Positions 14,956 through 29,481 of a stretch of DNA of 64,000 nucleotides are shown here, one piece after another. Origin of the DNA: Myxococcales bacterium (lineage in GTDB: Bacteria; Myxococcota_A; Polyangia; Haliangiales; Haliangiaceae). A program made the position numbers and the translations under genes. The stretch spans positions 310,001 through 374,000 of the forward strand of contig JADJGV010000003.1 of the NCBI GenBank assembly GCA_016707895.1, given 5' to 3'. The notes beneath the pieces were generated by a model. It saw only the letters and a list, made by a program, of their open reading frames with translations. It ran no database searches and was not told the origin of the DNA. How positions within the stretch are numbered: position 1 is the first letter of the stretch; every line of letters begins with the position of its first letter.

Positions 14956-16209
14956 CTACCAGCCGCGCTTCTGCACGATCTCGGGCGGCGGGGCGGCGCG
15001 CTCGAGCACGAGCAGGGCCCACTCGGTGGAGTTGATGCCGGCGGCGCCGACGGGCTCTTGCTCGTAGGTCGAGGACGGCCACGAGCCGTCGGCGTTCTGC
15101 TCGGCCTTCAGCTGGTCGCAGAACTCGCGGTACCAGTCGATGCCGTTGAGGTCGGCGATGGCCATCGACTCCATGCCCTTCATGATCGAGTACATCGCGA
15201 GGTAGTTCGACACCGGCTGCTGGCGCCAGCCGACGCCGGTGGTGTCGGCCCAGTTGCGGCTGAGGAACCCGAGCGCGGCGACGACGTTGGGCGCGGTCGA
15301 GCCCTCGCCGAGGAACGCCTCCTGCTGCACCAGCGCGCCGGTCTTGTACGCGTTGAGGATCTGGTTCGCGTTGGTGTAGCCGGCCGCGCCGTCGTTGGCG
15401 CCGCCGTCGTGGTTCTGGATGCAAGCGACCCAGTCGTTCAGCTCGATCGACACCCACGCCGGGATGTCGATCTCGTAGTTGTATTGCGGGTGGCGCGCGT
15501 ACTCGAGGGCGAGCGTGACGAACTGCGAGACCGAGTTGTCACCGCTCGACGGGTTGTTGTCGAACGGCGAGTAGCGCCAGCCGCCGCGGCTGCAGTTGCC
15601 CGGCGACGACGCCGCCGAGTCGGACTGCGAGTAGTTGAGGAAGTCGACCGCGTCCTGCGCGACGGCGCGGAACGTGAGGCCGACGACCGGGCTGCCGGCG
15701 GTGGCGATGACGCGGTTGGGCTCGCTGCCCGCGACCACCGCCATCGTGCTGATCGCGTTCTCGTACATCAGCGCGCTGAACTGGATGCCGGTGCCGTTGC
15801 CGTTGCCGTCGGGGTTGCCGGCCAGCTGCGCGGTGATCGGCGTGGGCTGGGCGTGGCGGAACAGGTAGTCGAGGCCGTTGGCGACCTGGGTGACGTAGAC
15901 GAACGCCGGATCGAACGCCGACATGCCGATCTCGGCGGCGTAGGTCTCGAGCTTGAGCACCGCGAACGCGGTGGCGGCCACCGGGTACGTCGTGCCCCAC
16001 GAGCCGTCGGCGGCCTGCTGGGTCACCAGCCAGGCGAGCCCGCGGTTGGCGGCCTCGAGGCAGTCGGCCGGGATCGGCGGCGGCGGACGGGCGTCGATGG
16101 GCAGGGGCGCGTCGACGTCCTGCGGGGTGTTGTCCACGATCTTGCCCGAGCACGCGGCGAACGCGACGACGGCTCCGAGCGACACGACCAGCGACGACGA
16201 TGTCTTCAT
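14956..16209 (-). CDS. Lipoprotein with prenyltransferase/squalene-cyclase-like alpha-toroid fold
   Basis: 417 residues. A lipoprotein signal (VVAFAACSG) and an Asp/Pro linker precede a domain with repeated tryptophan motifs of the terpenoid cyclase/prenyltransferase superfamily: GLAWLVTQQAADGSWG at the start and QLKAEQNADGSWPSS near the end, with helical repeats between. The DxDD or DDTA catalytic motifs of squalene-hopene cyclases are not visible, so it is probably a binding or structural toroid on the cell surface. The ATG at 16209 begins a proper signal peptide; the longer frame does not. Single gene, with no obvious operon partner. Confidence 0.75.
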   Translation of the reverse strand: MKTSSSLVVSLGAVVAFAACSGKIVDNTPQDVDAPLPIDARPPPPIPADCLEAANRGLAWLVTQQAADGSWGTTYPVAATAFAVLKLETYAAEIGMSAFDPAFVYVTQVANGLDYLFRHAQPTPITAQLAGNPDGNGNGTGIQFSALMYENAISTMAVVAGSEPNRVIATAGSPVVGLTFRAVAQDAVDFLNYSQSDSAASSPGNCSRGGWRYSPFDNNPSSGDNSVSQFVTLALEYARHPQYNYEIDIPAWVSIELNDWVACIQNHDGGANDGAAGYTNANQILNAYKTGALVQQEAFLGEGSTAPNVVAALGFLSRNWADTTGVGWRQQPVSNYLAMYSIMKGMESMAIADLNGIDWYREFCDQLKAEQNADGSWPSSTYEQEPVGAAGINSTEWALLVLERAAPPPEIVQKRGW

Positions 16210-16434
16210 GACAAGCTCCCAGGAGGGCTGGCGAGCCTGGCCCTCGGGGCGCCGATAGAGCAAGCCCCGTACCGTCGCCGACACGGCGTTGGCCCGCGAG
16301 ATCATGAGGCTGGCCTGGCCGTGGCGGTGTCGCCACCACCGACGGGGTCGGCTGACCTGAGGTCCCCCGCCCCTGCGCGGTATCGCGCACCCTGCCCGGC
16401 CGTCGATCAGCGCGCGCGCCGATGGTGACGGCCG

Positions 16435-19068
16435 TTACAGGTCCTTCGGGGGCGTCTCGGGTCCGCGCGGGTCGGTCCCGCCGCGATCATCCTGCCCATC
16501 GAGCCCGCGCAAGAGCAGCATGGTCTGCTGGAGCTCGAGCTGCAGCAGCAGGCGCAGCCGCTCGGCCTGGAGGCGGATGTTCTCGAGCTGCAGCTCCATG
16601 AGCTGGATCTGCAGCCGCAGCACCTGGTTCTCCAGCTCGAGCTCGCGGACCAGCGCCTGGTACAGCAGCAGGCGCGCTTGCTCCATCTCGCGGACGTAGA
16701 CCAGGAACGCGTCGGCGTCCTTCGGCGAGCGCCGGACCTTGAGCTTCTCGGCGAAGGCCTGCGGGTTGGTGAGCGGGCAGTTGGGCGCGAGGTCGAGGAC
16801 GCCGTGCAGCGGGTTCTCGCCGGTCCCGAAGAAGAAGCGGATGGTCTGCGCGATGTGGCGGACGTCCTCGGAGTGGAACGCGCCGGCCCACGGCGGCTTC
16901 GGGCCCTCCTCCGCCTGCTTCGACGACTCGCCCTTCGACGAGGACGTCGCCTTGGCCTTCGGCGGCGGCGCGTCGGGGCGCGGGTGCTCGAAGAAGCCCT
17001 GGTGGAACTTGCCCGGCATGATCAGGTCGCGCACCGCGGCGCGCATCCAGCTGCGGTTGCCGCCCTCCTGGAACTTGCTGCCGAGGTTGGCCTGATCGAG
17101 CTCCTCCTTGGACTTGCCGCTCGACGCCAGATCGAGCGAGATGGTCTCGATGCCAGCGTAGACCATCGCGTCGGTGCCGCCGCTGCGCATCGCCAGCGCG
17201 CGGATGTTCAGGTGCTCGGCGAGGAAGCGCAGCAGCCCGTACTCGGCCTGGCGCTTGTTGCGGCGATCGGTGGCGCGGCAGCACGGCAGGCTCCAGTACT
17301 CGATCAGGTGCGGGCCCTTCGACTCCCTGGACATGCCCGGCGGCTGGCCCATCGGCACGGGCACGAAGCCCAGCTCGATCGCCGCCTGCATCATCTGCTT
17401 GAGCCCAACCTCGCCGGTGTCGAGCTCGGGGTGCGAGGCCTCGCGATCCTTGCCCGGGTTGTGGCCCGAGTCGCGGTAGTTGATGATCAGGTACGGGACG
17501 CCGGGCCGGAAGCCGAGCTGGAGGCAGACCTCGAGGTAGAGCCGGTTGTCCTCCTCGGTCGGGCTGCCGGTGGTCTCCTCGGTGATCGTCCGCCGCGCGC
17601 CGGTGGGATCGCGCTGCACCGCCTGCACCAGCACCTCGGTCGCCTCGCCGATCTTCTTGCACTTGCCGCCCAGGCTCGCCAGCGTGCCGCCGCCGAACGG
17701 GCAGATCACGACGCGGCCTTTGTGGCCGGAGTAGTAGCCGAGGATGATGTCGGCGTCGGTGAAGCCCGACGGCATGGTCACGCACATCGCGACCTTCAGC
17801 CGCCGGTCGAGCGCCAGCGCCGGCAGCACGTCGTGCATGTCGCCGCGCATCTGCGGGCTCTGCGGAACGACGTACTCGTCGTCGACCAGCCAGCCCCCGA
17901 CGCTCTCGGCGTCCAGACAGATCGGCATGCCGTGGCGATCCTGCAGCCACGAGCACACGAACAGCATCGCGTCGATGTCGACGGCGATGATCTGCTTGCC
18001 CCACCGACCGAGCAGCGTCAGCAGCGGCACGTCGATCACGTGATCGCGGCACAGCACCAGGAAGCCGCCCTTGTCCAGGAACACGGCCAGGTCCTTCGGG
18101 GCGTGCGAGCCGTCGCAGAGCAGGATCTTCGCGCGGGCGAGCTCCTTCGACGCCTCGAAGCCTCCCATCTGCCGGCACAGCGATCCGAGGTCGAGCTTGG
18201 GCTCGTCCTCGACCTTGCCCTCGAGCGTGTCGAGCAGCGCCTTGTACGACGCGAACGCGTGCGGCTCCGGCGCCCCGTCGGTGAGCATCTTGGTGATGGC
18301 CTCCTCGTGGGCGAGGAGCTTCGCGAACGGCGGCGGGATCGACGCGGCGAAGTCCTTCCACGTCGTGAACGCCGGCTTGGCCTTGTTGGCGCCGATGCGG
18401 ATCGCCCGCTGGATCGCGCCCCCGGCGTGCGCGCCGCCCCCGGCGACGAGCGCGGACTCGCCGCGCGCGGCCCGCGCGCCGGCGACGTCGGCCTCGTGCT
18501 CGAGCGCCGGGTCGGCGTTGATCAGGCCGCCGTACGCCTGCTCGCCGGCGACGCGCCCGGCGCGCTGTTGCACCACGTGCGCGAGCTCGTGGCCGATGAG
18601 CTGCTGCCCCGGCTCGCTGTGCGGATCGTACGCGCCCGGGGCGAAGTGCAGCTCGGTGCCACGCGCGAAGGCCCGGGCGCCGATCGCCTCGGCGTGATCG
18701 CCCTGGAACACGCGCACGTCGTCGAAGCGGGTCGCGAACGACGCCTCCATCTTGTCGCGCAGCGGGTCGGGCAACGCCGCGCCAGGGCCGGACGCCGCGG
18801 CGCCCGCGGCGGCGCCGACCGCCTCGCCGCCGCCGACCTCCAGCTTGCACTGCACCGGCGCGGCGTCCCCCGCGAACCAGAAGGGCGCGCGGCCGTCGGC
18901 GCTGGCCTGGATCGGCGCGGCGACCCGCGCGGCGGTCTCCGGCGGCCCGCCCCGGCGCGCCGGCAGGGAGGCGGTCAACGACCGCTTGCCTGGCGCCCGC
19001 GCGCGAACCTGCAGATCCTCCTCGGACGCCTCGGCCGGCTCGCGATCGAACAGCGCGCTGTGCAGCAT
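16435..19068 (-). CDS. Large eCIS-core (DUF4157) domain protein, putative effector
   Basis: 877 residues. After a disordered start, residues about 99-173 form a DUF4157 domain (LPDPLRDKMEASF, FDDVRVFQGDHAEAIGARAF, GTELHFAPGAY) with the zinc-like motif HELAHVVQQ (160-168). This domain marks proteins loaded into extracellular contractile injection systems and other secreted toxins. The long middle (about 230-750) has alternating alpha/beta segments; MRSGGTDAMVYAGIETISLD slightly recalls a GT-B glycosyltransferase nucleotide site, a weak guess. The C-terminus is a Leu/Gln-rich coiled coil (about 810-865). No injection-system genes are in the window. A divergent longer frame on the plus strand is a shadow. 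Confidence 0.8.
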   Translation of the reverse strand: MLHSALFDREPAEASEEDLQVRARAPGKRSLTASLPARRGGPPETAARVAAPIQASADGRAPFWFAGDAAPVQCKLEVGGGEAVGAAAGAAASGPGAALPDPLRDKMEASFATRFDDVRVFQGDHAEAIGARAFARGTELHFAPGAYDPHSEPGQQLIGHELAHVVQQRAGRVAGEQAYGGLINADPALEHEADVAGARAARGESALVAGGGAHAGGAIQRAIRIGANKAKPAFTTWKDFAASIPPPFAKLLAHEEAITKMLTDGAPEPHAFASYKALLDTLEGKVEDEPKLDLGSLCRQMGGFEASKELARAKILLCDGSHAPKDLAVFLDKGGFLVLCRDHVIDVPLLTLLGRWGKQIIAVDIDAMLFVCSWLQDRHGMPICLDAESVGGWLVDDEYVVPQSPQMRGDMHDVLPALALDRRLKVAMCVTMPSGFTDADIILGYYSGHKGRVVICPFGGGTLASLGGKCKKIGEATEVLVQAVQRDPTGARRTITEETTGSPTEEDNRLYLEVCLQLGFRPGVPYLIINYRDSGHNPGKDREASHPELDTGEVGLKQMMQAAIELGFVPVPMGQPPGMSRESKGPHLIEYWSLPCCRATDRRNKRQAEYGLLRFLAEHLNIRALAMRSGGTDAMVYAGIETISLDLASSGKSKEELDQANLGSKFQEGGNRSWMRAAVRDLIMPGKFHQGFFEHPRPDAPPPKAKATSSSKGESSKQAEEGPKPPWAGAFHSEDVRHIAQTIRFFFGTGENPLHGVLDLAPNCPLTNPQAFAEKLKVRRSPKDADAFLVYVREMEQARLLLYQALVRELELENQVLRLQIQLMELQLENIRLQAERLRLLLQLELQQTMLLLRGLDGQDDRGGTDPRGPETPPKDL

Positions 19069-19189
19069 CGACCGCCACCGTAGGCGCCGCCCGCGCGGCC
19101 GCCGATGTCAGCCCGATGTCAGGCAGCGGTCCGGCCGCTCGCTCGCGCGGATCAGCCGTGGGTCCGGCCCGCCGCGCGTCGGCGCGCCG

Positions 19190-19585
19190 TCACAGCGCCG
19201 CGCGACGCCACCGCTCGTGCGCCGCGAAGCGGGCGTGCAAGCGGCGTTGTCCCTCCGGCGAGAGGTCGAACGGGCTCCAGACGATCTCGGGCTCGAGCGC
19301 AGCGAACGGGAGCGGCGCGACCAGCGCGACCGCCCACGGGTCGGGGCCGCCGAGCGTCGGCACGATCGTGTCGAGCTCCTGGCGCACGACCTGGTGCGCG
19401 GCGCTGCACGCCGCCGTGTCGAGCTCGCGCGCCGTCATCAACTCGACCGCGATGGTGCGCGGCTGGTCCCAGACGTCGCCGATCAGCGCGACCCGCGCCA
19501 CGCGTCGGCTCGACGCGGTCGGCCACTTCAGCGCGAGGTACGAGCGATGCCGCGACACGGGACCGAGCCGCCACCGGGCTTTCAT
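19190..19585 (-). CDS. Hypothetical protein, second gene of a pair
   Basis: 131 residues, soluble, with a beta-rich N-terminus (RSYLALKWPTASSRRVARVA) and a helical C-terminus (SPEGQRRLHARFAAHERWRR). The ATG overlaps the TGA of the preceding gene (TGATG), so it is translationally coupled. No motif or family is recognised. The pair sits between the eCIS-core gene and the divergent kinase gene and might belong with either. Confidence 0.6.
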   Translation of the reverse strand: MKARWRLGPVSRHRSYLALKWPTASSRRVARVALIGDVWDQPRTIAVELMTARELDTAACSAAHQVVRQELDTIVPTLGGPDPWAVALVAPLPFAALEPEIVWSPFDLSPEGQRRLHARFAAHERWRRAAL

Positions 19586-19896
19586 CAGCGCACCTCGCGG
19601 CGCCGCACGACGCCGAGCTCGCTCCAGCGCGCGCGGGTCGCGGCGGCCTGCGCCAGGACCTGGGGCGCGCCGCCCTGCCACGCCGCCGTGACGAGCGCGC
19701 ACGTCAGCCCGTCGGCGGCGAGCACCTGCCAGATCAGCGTATGGGGGACCGTGTCGTCGGCCTCCCACTCCGCGGCGAGCCGATGGTCACGCGCGGCCCG
19801 CGGCTCGTGGAGGATCTCCCACCCGTTGTCGACGAGTGACACCAGCCTGGGCGCGCCCCCGGCGGCCCAGGCGATCTCGAGGCGCAGCAACGACAT
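19585..19896 (-). CDS. Hypothetical protein, first gene of a pair
   Basis: 103 residues: a beta-rich protein (LLRLEIAWAAGGAPRLVSLV, HTLIWQVLAADGLTCALV) ending in a basic helix. I chose the ATG at 19896 (MSLLRLEIAW) because the longer frame reads through the divergent promoter region as low-complexity. Its stop overlaps the next gene's start. No family recognised. It is divergent from the kinase fusion at 20037, with the palindrome at 19994-20013 between them, so the two directions could share control. Confidence 0.6.
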   Translation of the reverse strand: MSLLRLEIAWAAGGAPRLVSLVDNGWEILHEPRAARDHRLAAEWEADDTVPHTLIWQVLAADGLTCALVTAAWQGGAPQVLAQAAATRARWSELGVVRRREVR

Positions 19897-19993
19897 GATG
19901 GGTCGTTGAGCAACCTCCGGGCCGTGCGATCGATGCGAGATGTCACCGGCGCGGGGTGATCGAGCGTCCTGTGGTGAGGACGACCGCCGCGGA

Positions 19994-20013
19994 GTGTCCT
20001 CCTGAGCGGACAC
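19994..20013. promoter_or_regulatory. Palindromic operator-like site, copy A
   Basis: GTGTCC-TCCTGAGC-GGACAC: two six-base inverted half-sites with an eight-base spacer, 24 bases before the start of the kinase fusion gene. The same half-sites with the same spacer length occur upstream of the AAA+ regulator gene at 27195-27220, extended there to nine bases. The shared sequence and geometry suggest one DNA-binding regulator acts at both; an RNA hairpin is the alternative. Confidence 0.6.
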
Positions 20014-20036
20014 CCGGTGGTACTGTGGTCGCGCGC

Positions 20037-24008
<3,972 letters not shown>

Positions 24009-24819
24009 AACTCGCTCGCCCTCTTCTTCCTTATTCTGAAGTACACACACATGTTCGCACCGGACAATTGAACGCAATAGGCAGCACCGGACCACACTTG
24101 GAGCAGCGTCGACTCCCTGAATCTGAGCCGCGTCCGCGCAACAGAAAAGACCATGGGCCCGATGCGCGCATCGCGCGCGACGTATCGCGCAAACTCGCGG
24201 AGACTCGGCGCCGCGATATCGTTGCTCACCTTGGCTGATGTCGAACATAGCAAGTCAATCGCGACGTCTCGATCGATCGGCGCTTGCCTGGCAAGCCACA
24301 TCGTCACTGGCGTCTGGGGGTCGTCCCTCAGCTTCGATGCCTGCTCCGCTGTGATGAGAGGATTGTTGCTCTTGGTCACACGCACGCCTCGCCCAGGCTC
24401 GAAGTTCCTTGACGTCAAAGGCCCTTTCGTTCCCCAGACGCGGACGATGCCCTGGCGGCGATGCAGGTTGAGGATCTGCTGAATTCTGATGAGTGACCGC
24501 GGCACCTGAGCAGTCGCGCACCCCAGAAGGTACACCGCCTCGTCGCGGTCGCTCGCCAACGCATCCCTGAGCCTCGCCAAGCTCCCGGCGCCATTGGCCG
24601 AGGGTGGGCAGATGGTCCACTCTCCATATTCCAAGCAGCCGTACGGCGCATGAGCGACCAGCGCAATCTGGTCACGCCTCTCAGCGACCGCTCTGGTCAC
24701 GGCCGCCAGGACCGCGGCCTCATCACTGCAGTTGACCTGGTTTTCGAGATCGACGATGTCGCTCAGGGTGTCACTTTCAGCCGTCGTCGAGACCACATGC
24801 GCCCAGTTCTCCAGGTGAG

Positions 24820-25593
24820 TCACCATAGCCAGAACGGAACTTTTGGACCGGCAAGGAGCGCGCGATACGGTGCACTCCATTTCAGGACGAATGGGATCGA
24901 CACCATGACGTCGACCTCTTGTGGACTCGCGGGCGGGCTAGCGGGATCGAGCGGCGCGAATCTCCAGCCAGGGTACGGCAGCGTGATTGGCGACGCATCG
25001 CAGTCGGCTGATGTCAGGCGCAGCGCTGGCATGGGAGTAGCGTTGGTGCCGCGGCGATAGAGCGACACTTCGACGACGCCAGCTGACACCGTCCGGAGGT
25101 ACTTGGCACGGAACCCAATGAACCGCCTCCCGGAAGCGCTGTCAACTGCAGAGACATGGGCGATCTCCGCGACGCCTTCGATCGGCAAGCCGCCGGCCGA
25201 CGTGATCGAGGCCTGGGCATCCGCTTGCGCGAGGCGTCGTTGGTGGACGTAGGCGACGCCTACATTTCGTCCGATTGGCCATTTGCCGCCGATCGTCGTA
25301 AGTCGCAGATGACTGGGATCTGGCAGCTCCAGCTCGGGAACTGGCAAGTCGATTCCGTCGGAACTCAGTCCGAACCCATCGACTTCGAGCGTCGAGAAGT
25401 TGGTTGTGTCGTTGTAGAGCTGCTTCTCGAGATCGATCCGAAACGAAGGTCGCTGGTAGTCGTGCAACGATTTGTCGTTCTTCAGAACAGGTATGACTTC
25501 CGCGATTTGGCATCCGTATCCGTTTGTGCCGTGCATGCTCCCCTGCGGAGCCTTCACTGCCATTCCAACACAGATGAAGTAGTTGTCAGCCAC
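24820..25593 (-). CDS. Unknown beta-rich protein between the AAA+ regulator and the caspase-like gene
   Basis: 257 residues. The start is a GTG with TTAGGAG six bases upstream, directly after the stop of the AAA+ regulator gene; a longer frame runs into that gene and is a shadow. The N-terminus MADNYFICVGMAVKAPQG is unlike a signal peptide. The rest looks beta-rich with several Pro-rich loops (DGIDLPVPELELPDPSHLRL) and ends in hydrophobic FWLW. No family recognised. Overlapping ends with both neighbours show a three-gene operon. GC content is low, as for the next gene. It could be a substrate, inhibitor or partner of the caspase-like protein. Confidence 0.65.
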   Translation of the reverse strand: MADNYFICVGMAVKAPQGSMHGTNGYGCQIAEVIPVLKNDKSLHDYQRPSFRIDLEKQLYNDTTNFSTLEVDGFGLSSDGIDLPVPELELPDPSHLRLTTIGGKWPIGRNVGVAYVHQRRLAQADAQASITSAGGLPIEGVAEIAHVSAVDSASGRRFIGFRAKYLRTVSAGVVEVSLYRRGTNATPMPALRLTSADCDASPITLPYPGWRFAPLDPASPPASPQEVDVMVSIPFVLKWSAPYRALLAGPKVPFWLW

Positions 25594-25601
25594 GCGCGCT
25601 C

Positions 25602-27116
<1,515 letters not shown>

Positions 27117-27194
27117 GGGTCCCCCGAGCCGTTTCAGACAATACACGAAGTCGTCTGCTCGCTGCGATATCCCGTTTCGGCTTTCTTACCCGGT

Positions 27195-27220
27195 CGGGTG
27201 TCCTCCCTGCAGGACACCCG
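27195..27220. promoter_or_regulatory. Palindromic operator-like site, copy B
   Basis: CGGGTGTCC-TCCCTGCA-GGACACCCG is a perfect nine-base inverted repeat with an eight-base spacer, 79 bases upstream of the AAA+ regulator start and 95 bases before the divergent gene at 27315. Another GGACAC half-site follows at about 27240. The core matches copy A at 19994-20013 in sequence and spacer length. Confidence 0.65.
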
Positions 27221-27314
27221 CGGCCGCGGTTCGCTGTGCCGGACACTGGCGTGCTCCGCCACGTCCGAATCGCCCCGTTGGCCTCGGCATCGCGCGTGCA
27301 AGTTGGGCCGCGCC

Positions 27315-27764
27315 ATGGGGATCGCGATCAGCCACTGGGCACCCGCTCGCGCGCCGCGCTCGCGCGCCGCGACTGATGAGACGGCCGCGCCTTCGCCGCC
27401 CGATGGCTTCCTCGACTCGCTCGCCAAGCTGGTCCCGGGCGAGGTGCTCGCCGGCTACGTCGCCGCGCTGCAGGCGCCCGGCGTCGGCGATCACCGCGCC
27501 GTCCACCTCGGCATCCTCGTCGTGTTCACCGCCCTGGCGCCGCTCGTGCTGTGGGCCTCGGCCCGCCGGTCAGGCGGCGCGCACTGGCTGCAGTACGTCG
27601 TCCGCACCGCGGCGTTCGTCTTGGTCGCTGCCGGCGGCGACCCGGTGTTGCTCGCATGGCTCGACGGCCTGCGCTTCGTCCCCAGCGTCGGCGCCATCGT
27701 CATCGTGACGCTGGCCGCCGTCATCCTCGCACCGCCGTCGCCCACGGCGCCAGCTCGCCGCTGA
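27315..27764 (+). CDS. Small integral membrane protein
   Basis: 149 residues. A disordered N-terminus (about 30 residues) precedes an amphipathic segment DSLAKLVPGEVLAGYVAAL and three hydrophobic helices (LGILVVFTALAPLVLWAS, VVRTAAFVLVAAGGDPVLL, VGAIVIVTLAAVILAPP). It resembles small membrane proteins of unknown function whose first helix contains VPGEV. It is divergent from the AAA+ regulator and sits upstream of three co-directional envelope genes. No catalytic residues. Confidence 0.65.
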   Translation: MGIAISHWAPARAPRSRAATDETAAPSPPDGFLDSLAKLVPGEVLAGYVAALQAPGVGDHRAVHLGILVVFTALAPLVLWASARRSGGAHWLQYVVRTAAFVLVAAGGDPVLLAWLDGLRFVPSVGAIVIVTLAAVILAPPSPTAPARR

Positions 27765-27796
27765 ACCGCGCACAGCGACCCTCCGAAAGGCTCACG

Positions 27797-29224
27797 ATGA
27801 ACCGTCCCATCCCCCTGATGTTCACGGCGCTGGCCTGCGCGATCATCCACGCGCCCAGCGCGCGTGCCGAGGAGCCCTCCGCGCCCGCGACGACCGCCGC
27901 CGCCGACCAGGCCTCATCCGACGCGGCCGCCACCGCCGTCGAGACCGCCGAGGACTCCCTGGCGTCACCGCCGGCGGTGATGCTGTTCCGCGGCGGGTCG
28001 CTTGGCATCCCGGCGGCGGCCGGCACCCGATCGGTCCAGGCCAGCTCGACGCTCAAGCTCGACAACCCGTCCGATGGCTCCGCCGTCGACTTCGACTTCA
28101 TGGCCAAGGTCGGCGGGCTCAACCTCTACGACGAGGTGATGGTCGACATCGTCGGCGAGCAGTACCAGCAAGCGCTGCCGGTGGTCACGCTGGGCGGGCC
28201 GACGGCGCTGCCCGTCATGACCGCGACGACGGTCAAGAGCGCGGGCATGCGCGTCGTCCGCCGTGGGCCGCGGCGTGGGTTCGACGTCACCCGAGCCAAG
28301 GCGTTCGACCGCTCGCTCCCCCAGGACGAGACCGGCGCGCGGGCCGCGCAACGGGTGTTCGTCGCGACCAGCGGCGACTGGTGGGGGTTCGGGCTGCGCG
28401 CCTTGCACCCCAGCCTGTCCGGCGCCGACGAGGCGAGCCTGCGCGGCTTCGCGACCGAGCTCACCTGGCAGCGCGTCACCGACTTCGAAGTGTCCGACGA
28501 GTGCAAGCGGGAGCTCGAGGCCGCCGAGCAGGGCGCGGTGGCTGACGCCACTGCCGCCGCGGACCGCGTCACGACGGTCAAGGAGGACCTCACCAAGATC
28601 AACAGCCTCTTCACGGAGACGTCGCCCGACCGCATCACGACGTTGCTCGCCCCTGAGGCGCCGGGGACCGCGGCGGCCCTGGCCGAGCTCAGGCAGCGCC
28701 AGACCGATCTCGAGCGCACCAAGGCTGCCGCCGACGCGGACCTGGCTCGCGCGGTCGAGCGCAAGGGCGAAGCCCAGCAGGCGCTTCTCGCGCCGAAGTC
28801 CGTGTGTGGCGCCTCGCGCCGGCACACCTACTTCCTGTCGCTGGCGGCGACCTACCTGAACTCGCAGCGATTGACGCCGGAGGGCATGCCGGCGATCGCG
28901 ATGCCCGAGGTCGTCGAGGTGCGCGTCGCGGGCGGCGCCGAGCTGCAGTCGGGCACGCGGCTCGGCAAGTACCTGCTGCCGCGCCTCGGCGCGTACGCCG
29001 CGGTGTCGGCGGCGCGCTGGGACAACGCCTTCGCGACGAACGGCGCGAGCGACGCGGTCACGCAGTGGCAAGCCGAGCTTGCGCTCTACACCAGCGGCCA
29101 CTTCACCGGCGGGTTCAGCGGCCTGCTGTCGGTCGGCGTGCTGCTGCCCTACGGCCACGACGCCGAGCCGCAGGCCTTCATCAACATCGCGCCCACGGTC
29201 GGCGCGCCGCTCGGAGGGTCGTGA
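27797..29224 (+). CDS. Secreted or periplasmic protein with central coiled coil
   Basis: 475 residues with a signal peptide (PLMFTALACAIIHAPSARA), an Ala/Thr-rich linker, a beta-rich domain to about residue 240, a long coiled coil (about 240-345, ending ADLARAVERKGEAQQALL), and a Gly/aromatic beta-rich C-terminus that could be part of an outer-membrane barrel. The ATG at 27797 follows GAAAGG and opens the signal peptide. The TGA overlaps the ATG of the next lipoprotein gene. No family recognised; an envelope structural or transport role is inferred. Confidence 0.7.
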   Translation: MNRPIPLMFTALACAIIHAPSARAEEPSAPATTAAADQASSDAAATAVETAEDSLASPPAVMLFRGGSLGIPAAAGTRSVQASSTLKLDNPSDGSAVDFDFMAKVGGLNLYDEVMVDIVGEQYQQALPVVTLGGPTALPVMTATTVKSAGMRVVRRGPRRGFDVTRAKAFDRSLPQDETGARAAQRVFVATSGDWWGFGLRALHPSLSGADEASLRGFATELTWQRVTDFEVSDECKRELEAAEQGAVADATAAADRVTTVKEDLTKINSLFTETSPDRITTLLAPEAPGTAAALAELRQRQTDLERTKAAADADLARAVERKGEAQQALLAPKSVCGASRRHTYFLSLAATYLNSQRLTPEGMPAIAMPEVVEVRVAGGAELQSGTRLGKYLLPRLGAYAAVSAARWDNAFATNGASDAVTQWQAELALYTSGHFTGGFSGLLSVGVLLPYGHDAEPQAFINIAPTVGAPLGGS

Positions 29225-29472
29225 TGCGCTTCGCTCGGCTCGCGTTGATCGCGGCCACGTTGCTGGCGGTCGGCGCCTGCGACGACGACACGCCGGTCTG
29301 CGTCCCCGATCAGCCCACCGCGTGCGACTGCCCGACCGGAGGCCCCGGGCAGCAGAGCTGCGCCGGCGATGGGCTGTCGTTGGGCACGTGCACCTGCACG
29401 CCGGACGCCGGCGCCGACGCCGACACGGGCGCCATCGACGGACCGCCCGACGCCGACGTCGCTGGCGACTGA
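29224..29472 (+). CDS. Small Cys-rich lipoprotein
   Basis: 82 residues. The lipoprotein signal ends in LLAVGAC. Six further cysteines follow in a short region (PVCVPDQPTACDCPTGG, TCTCTPDAG), then an Asp/Ala tail. This is the usual form of myxobacterial surface lipoproteins, with a Cys-rich knot followed by an acidic linker. It starts inside the previous stop (TGATG), so the two are translationally coupled. Function unknown. Confidence 0.7.
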   Translation: MRFARLALIAATLLAVGACDDDTPVCVPDQPTACDCPTGGPGQQSCAGDGLSLGTCTCTPDAGADADTGAIDGPPDADVAGD

Positions 29473-29481
29473 CCCGTGCCC

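Noticed and set aside
16435..19068. Calling the eCIS-core gene an active zinc protease from HELAH
   Set aside because: HExxH is a normal part of DUF4157 domains, and a third ligand and protease fold could not be shown.
14719..19083. Long open frames on the plus strand (569 residues at 14719-16428 and 801 residues at 16678-19083)
   Set aside because: They lie opposite the cyclase-fold lipoprotein and the eCIS-core gene, are Arg/Ala/Gly-rich with no domain, and arise because GC-rich codons rarely give antisense stops.
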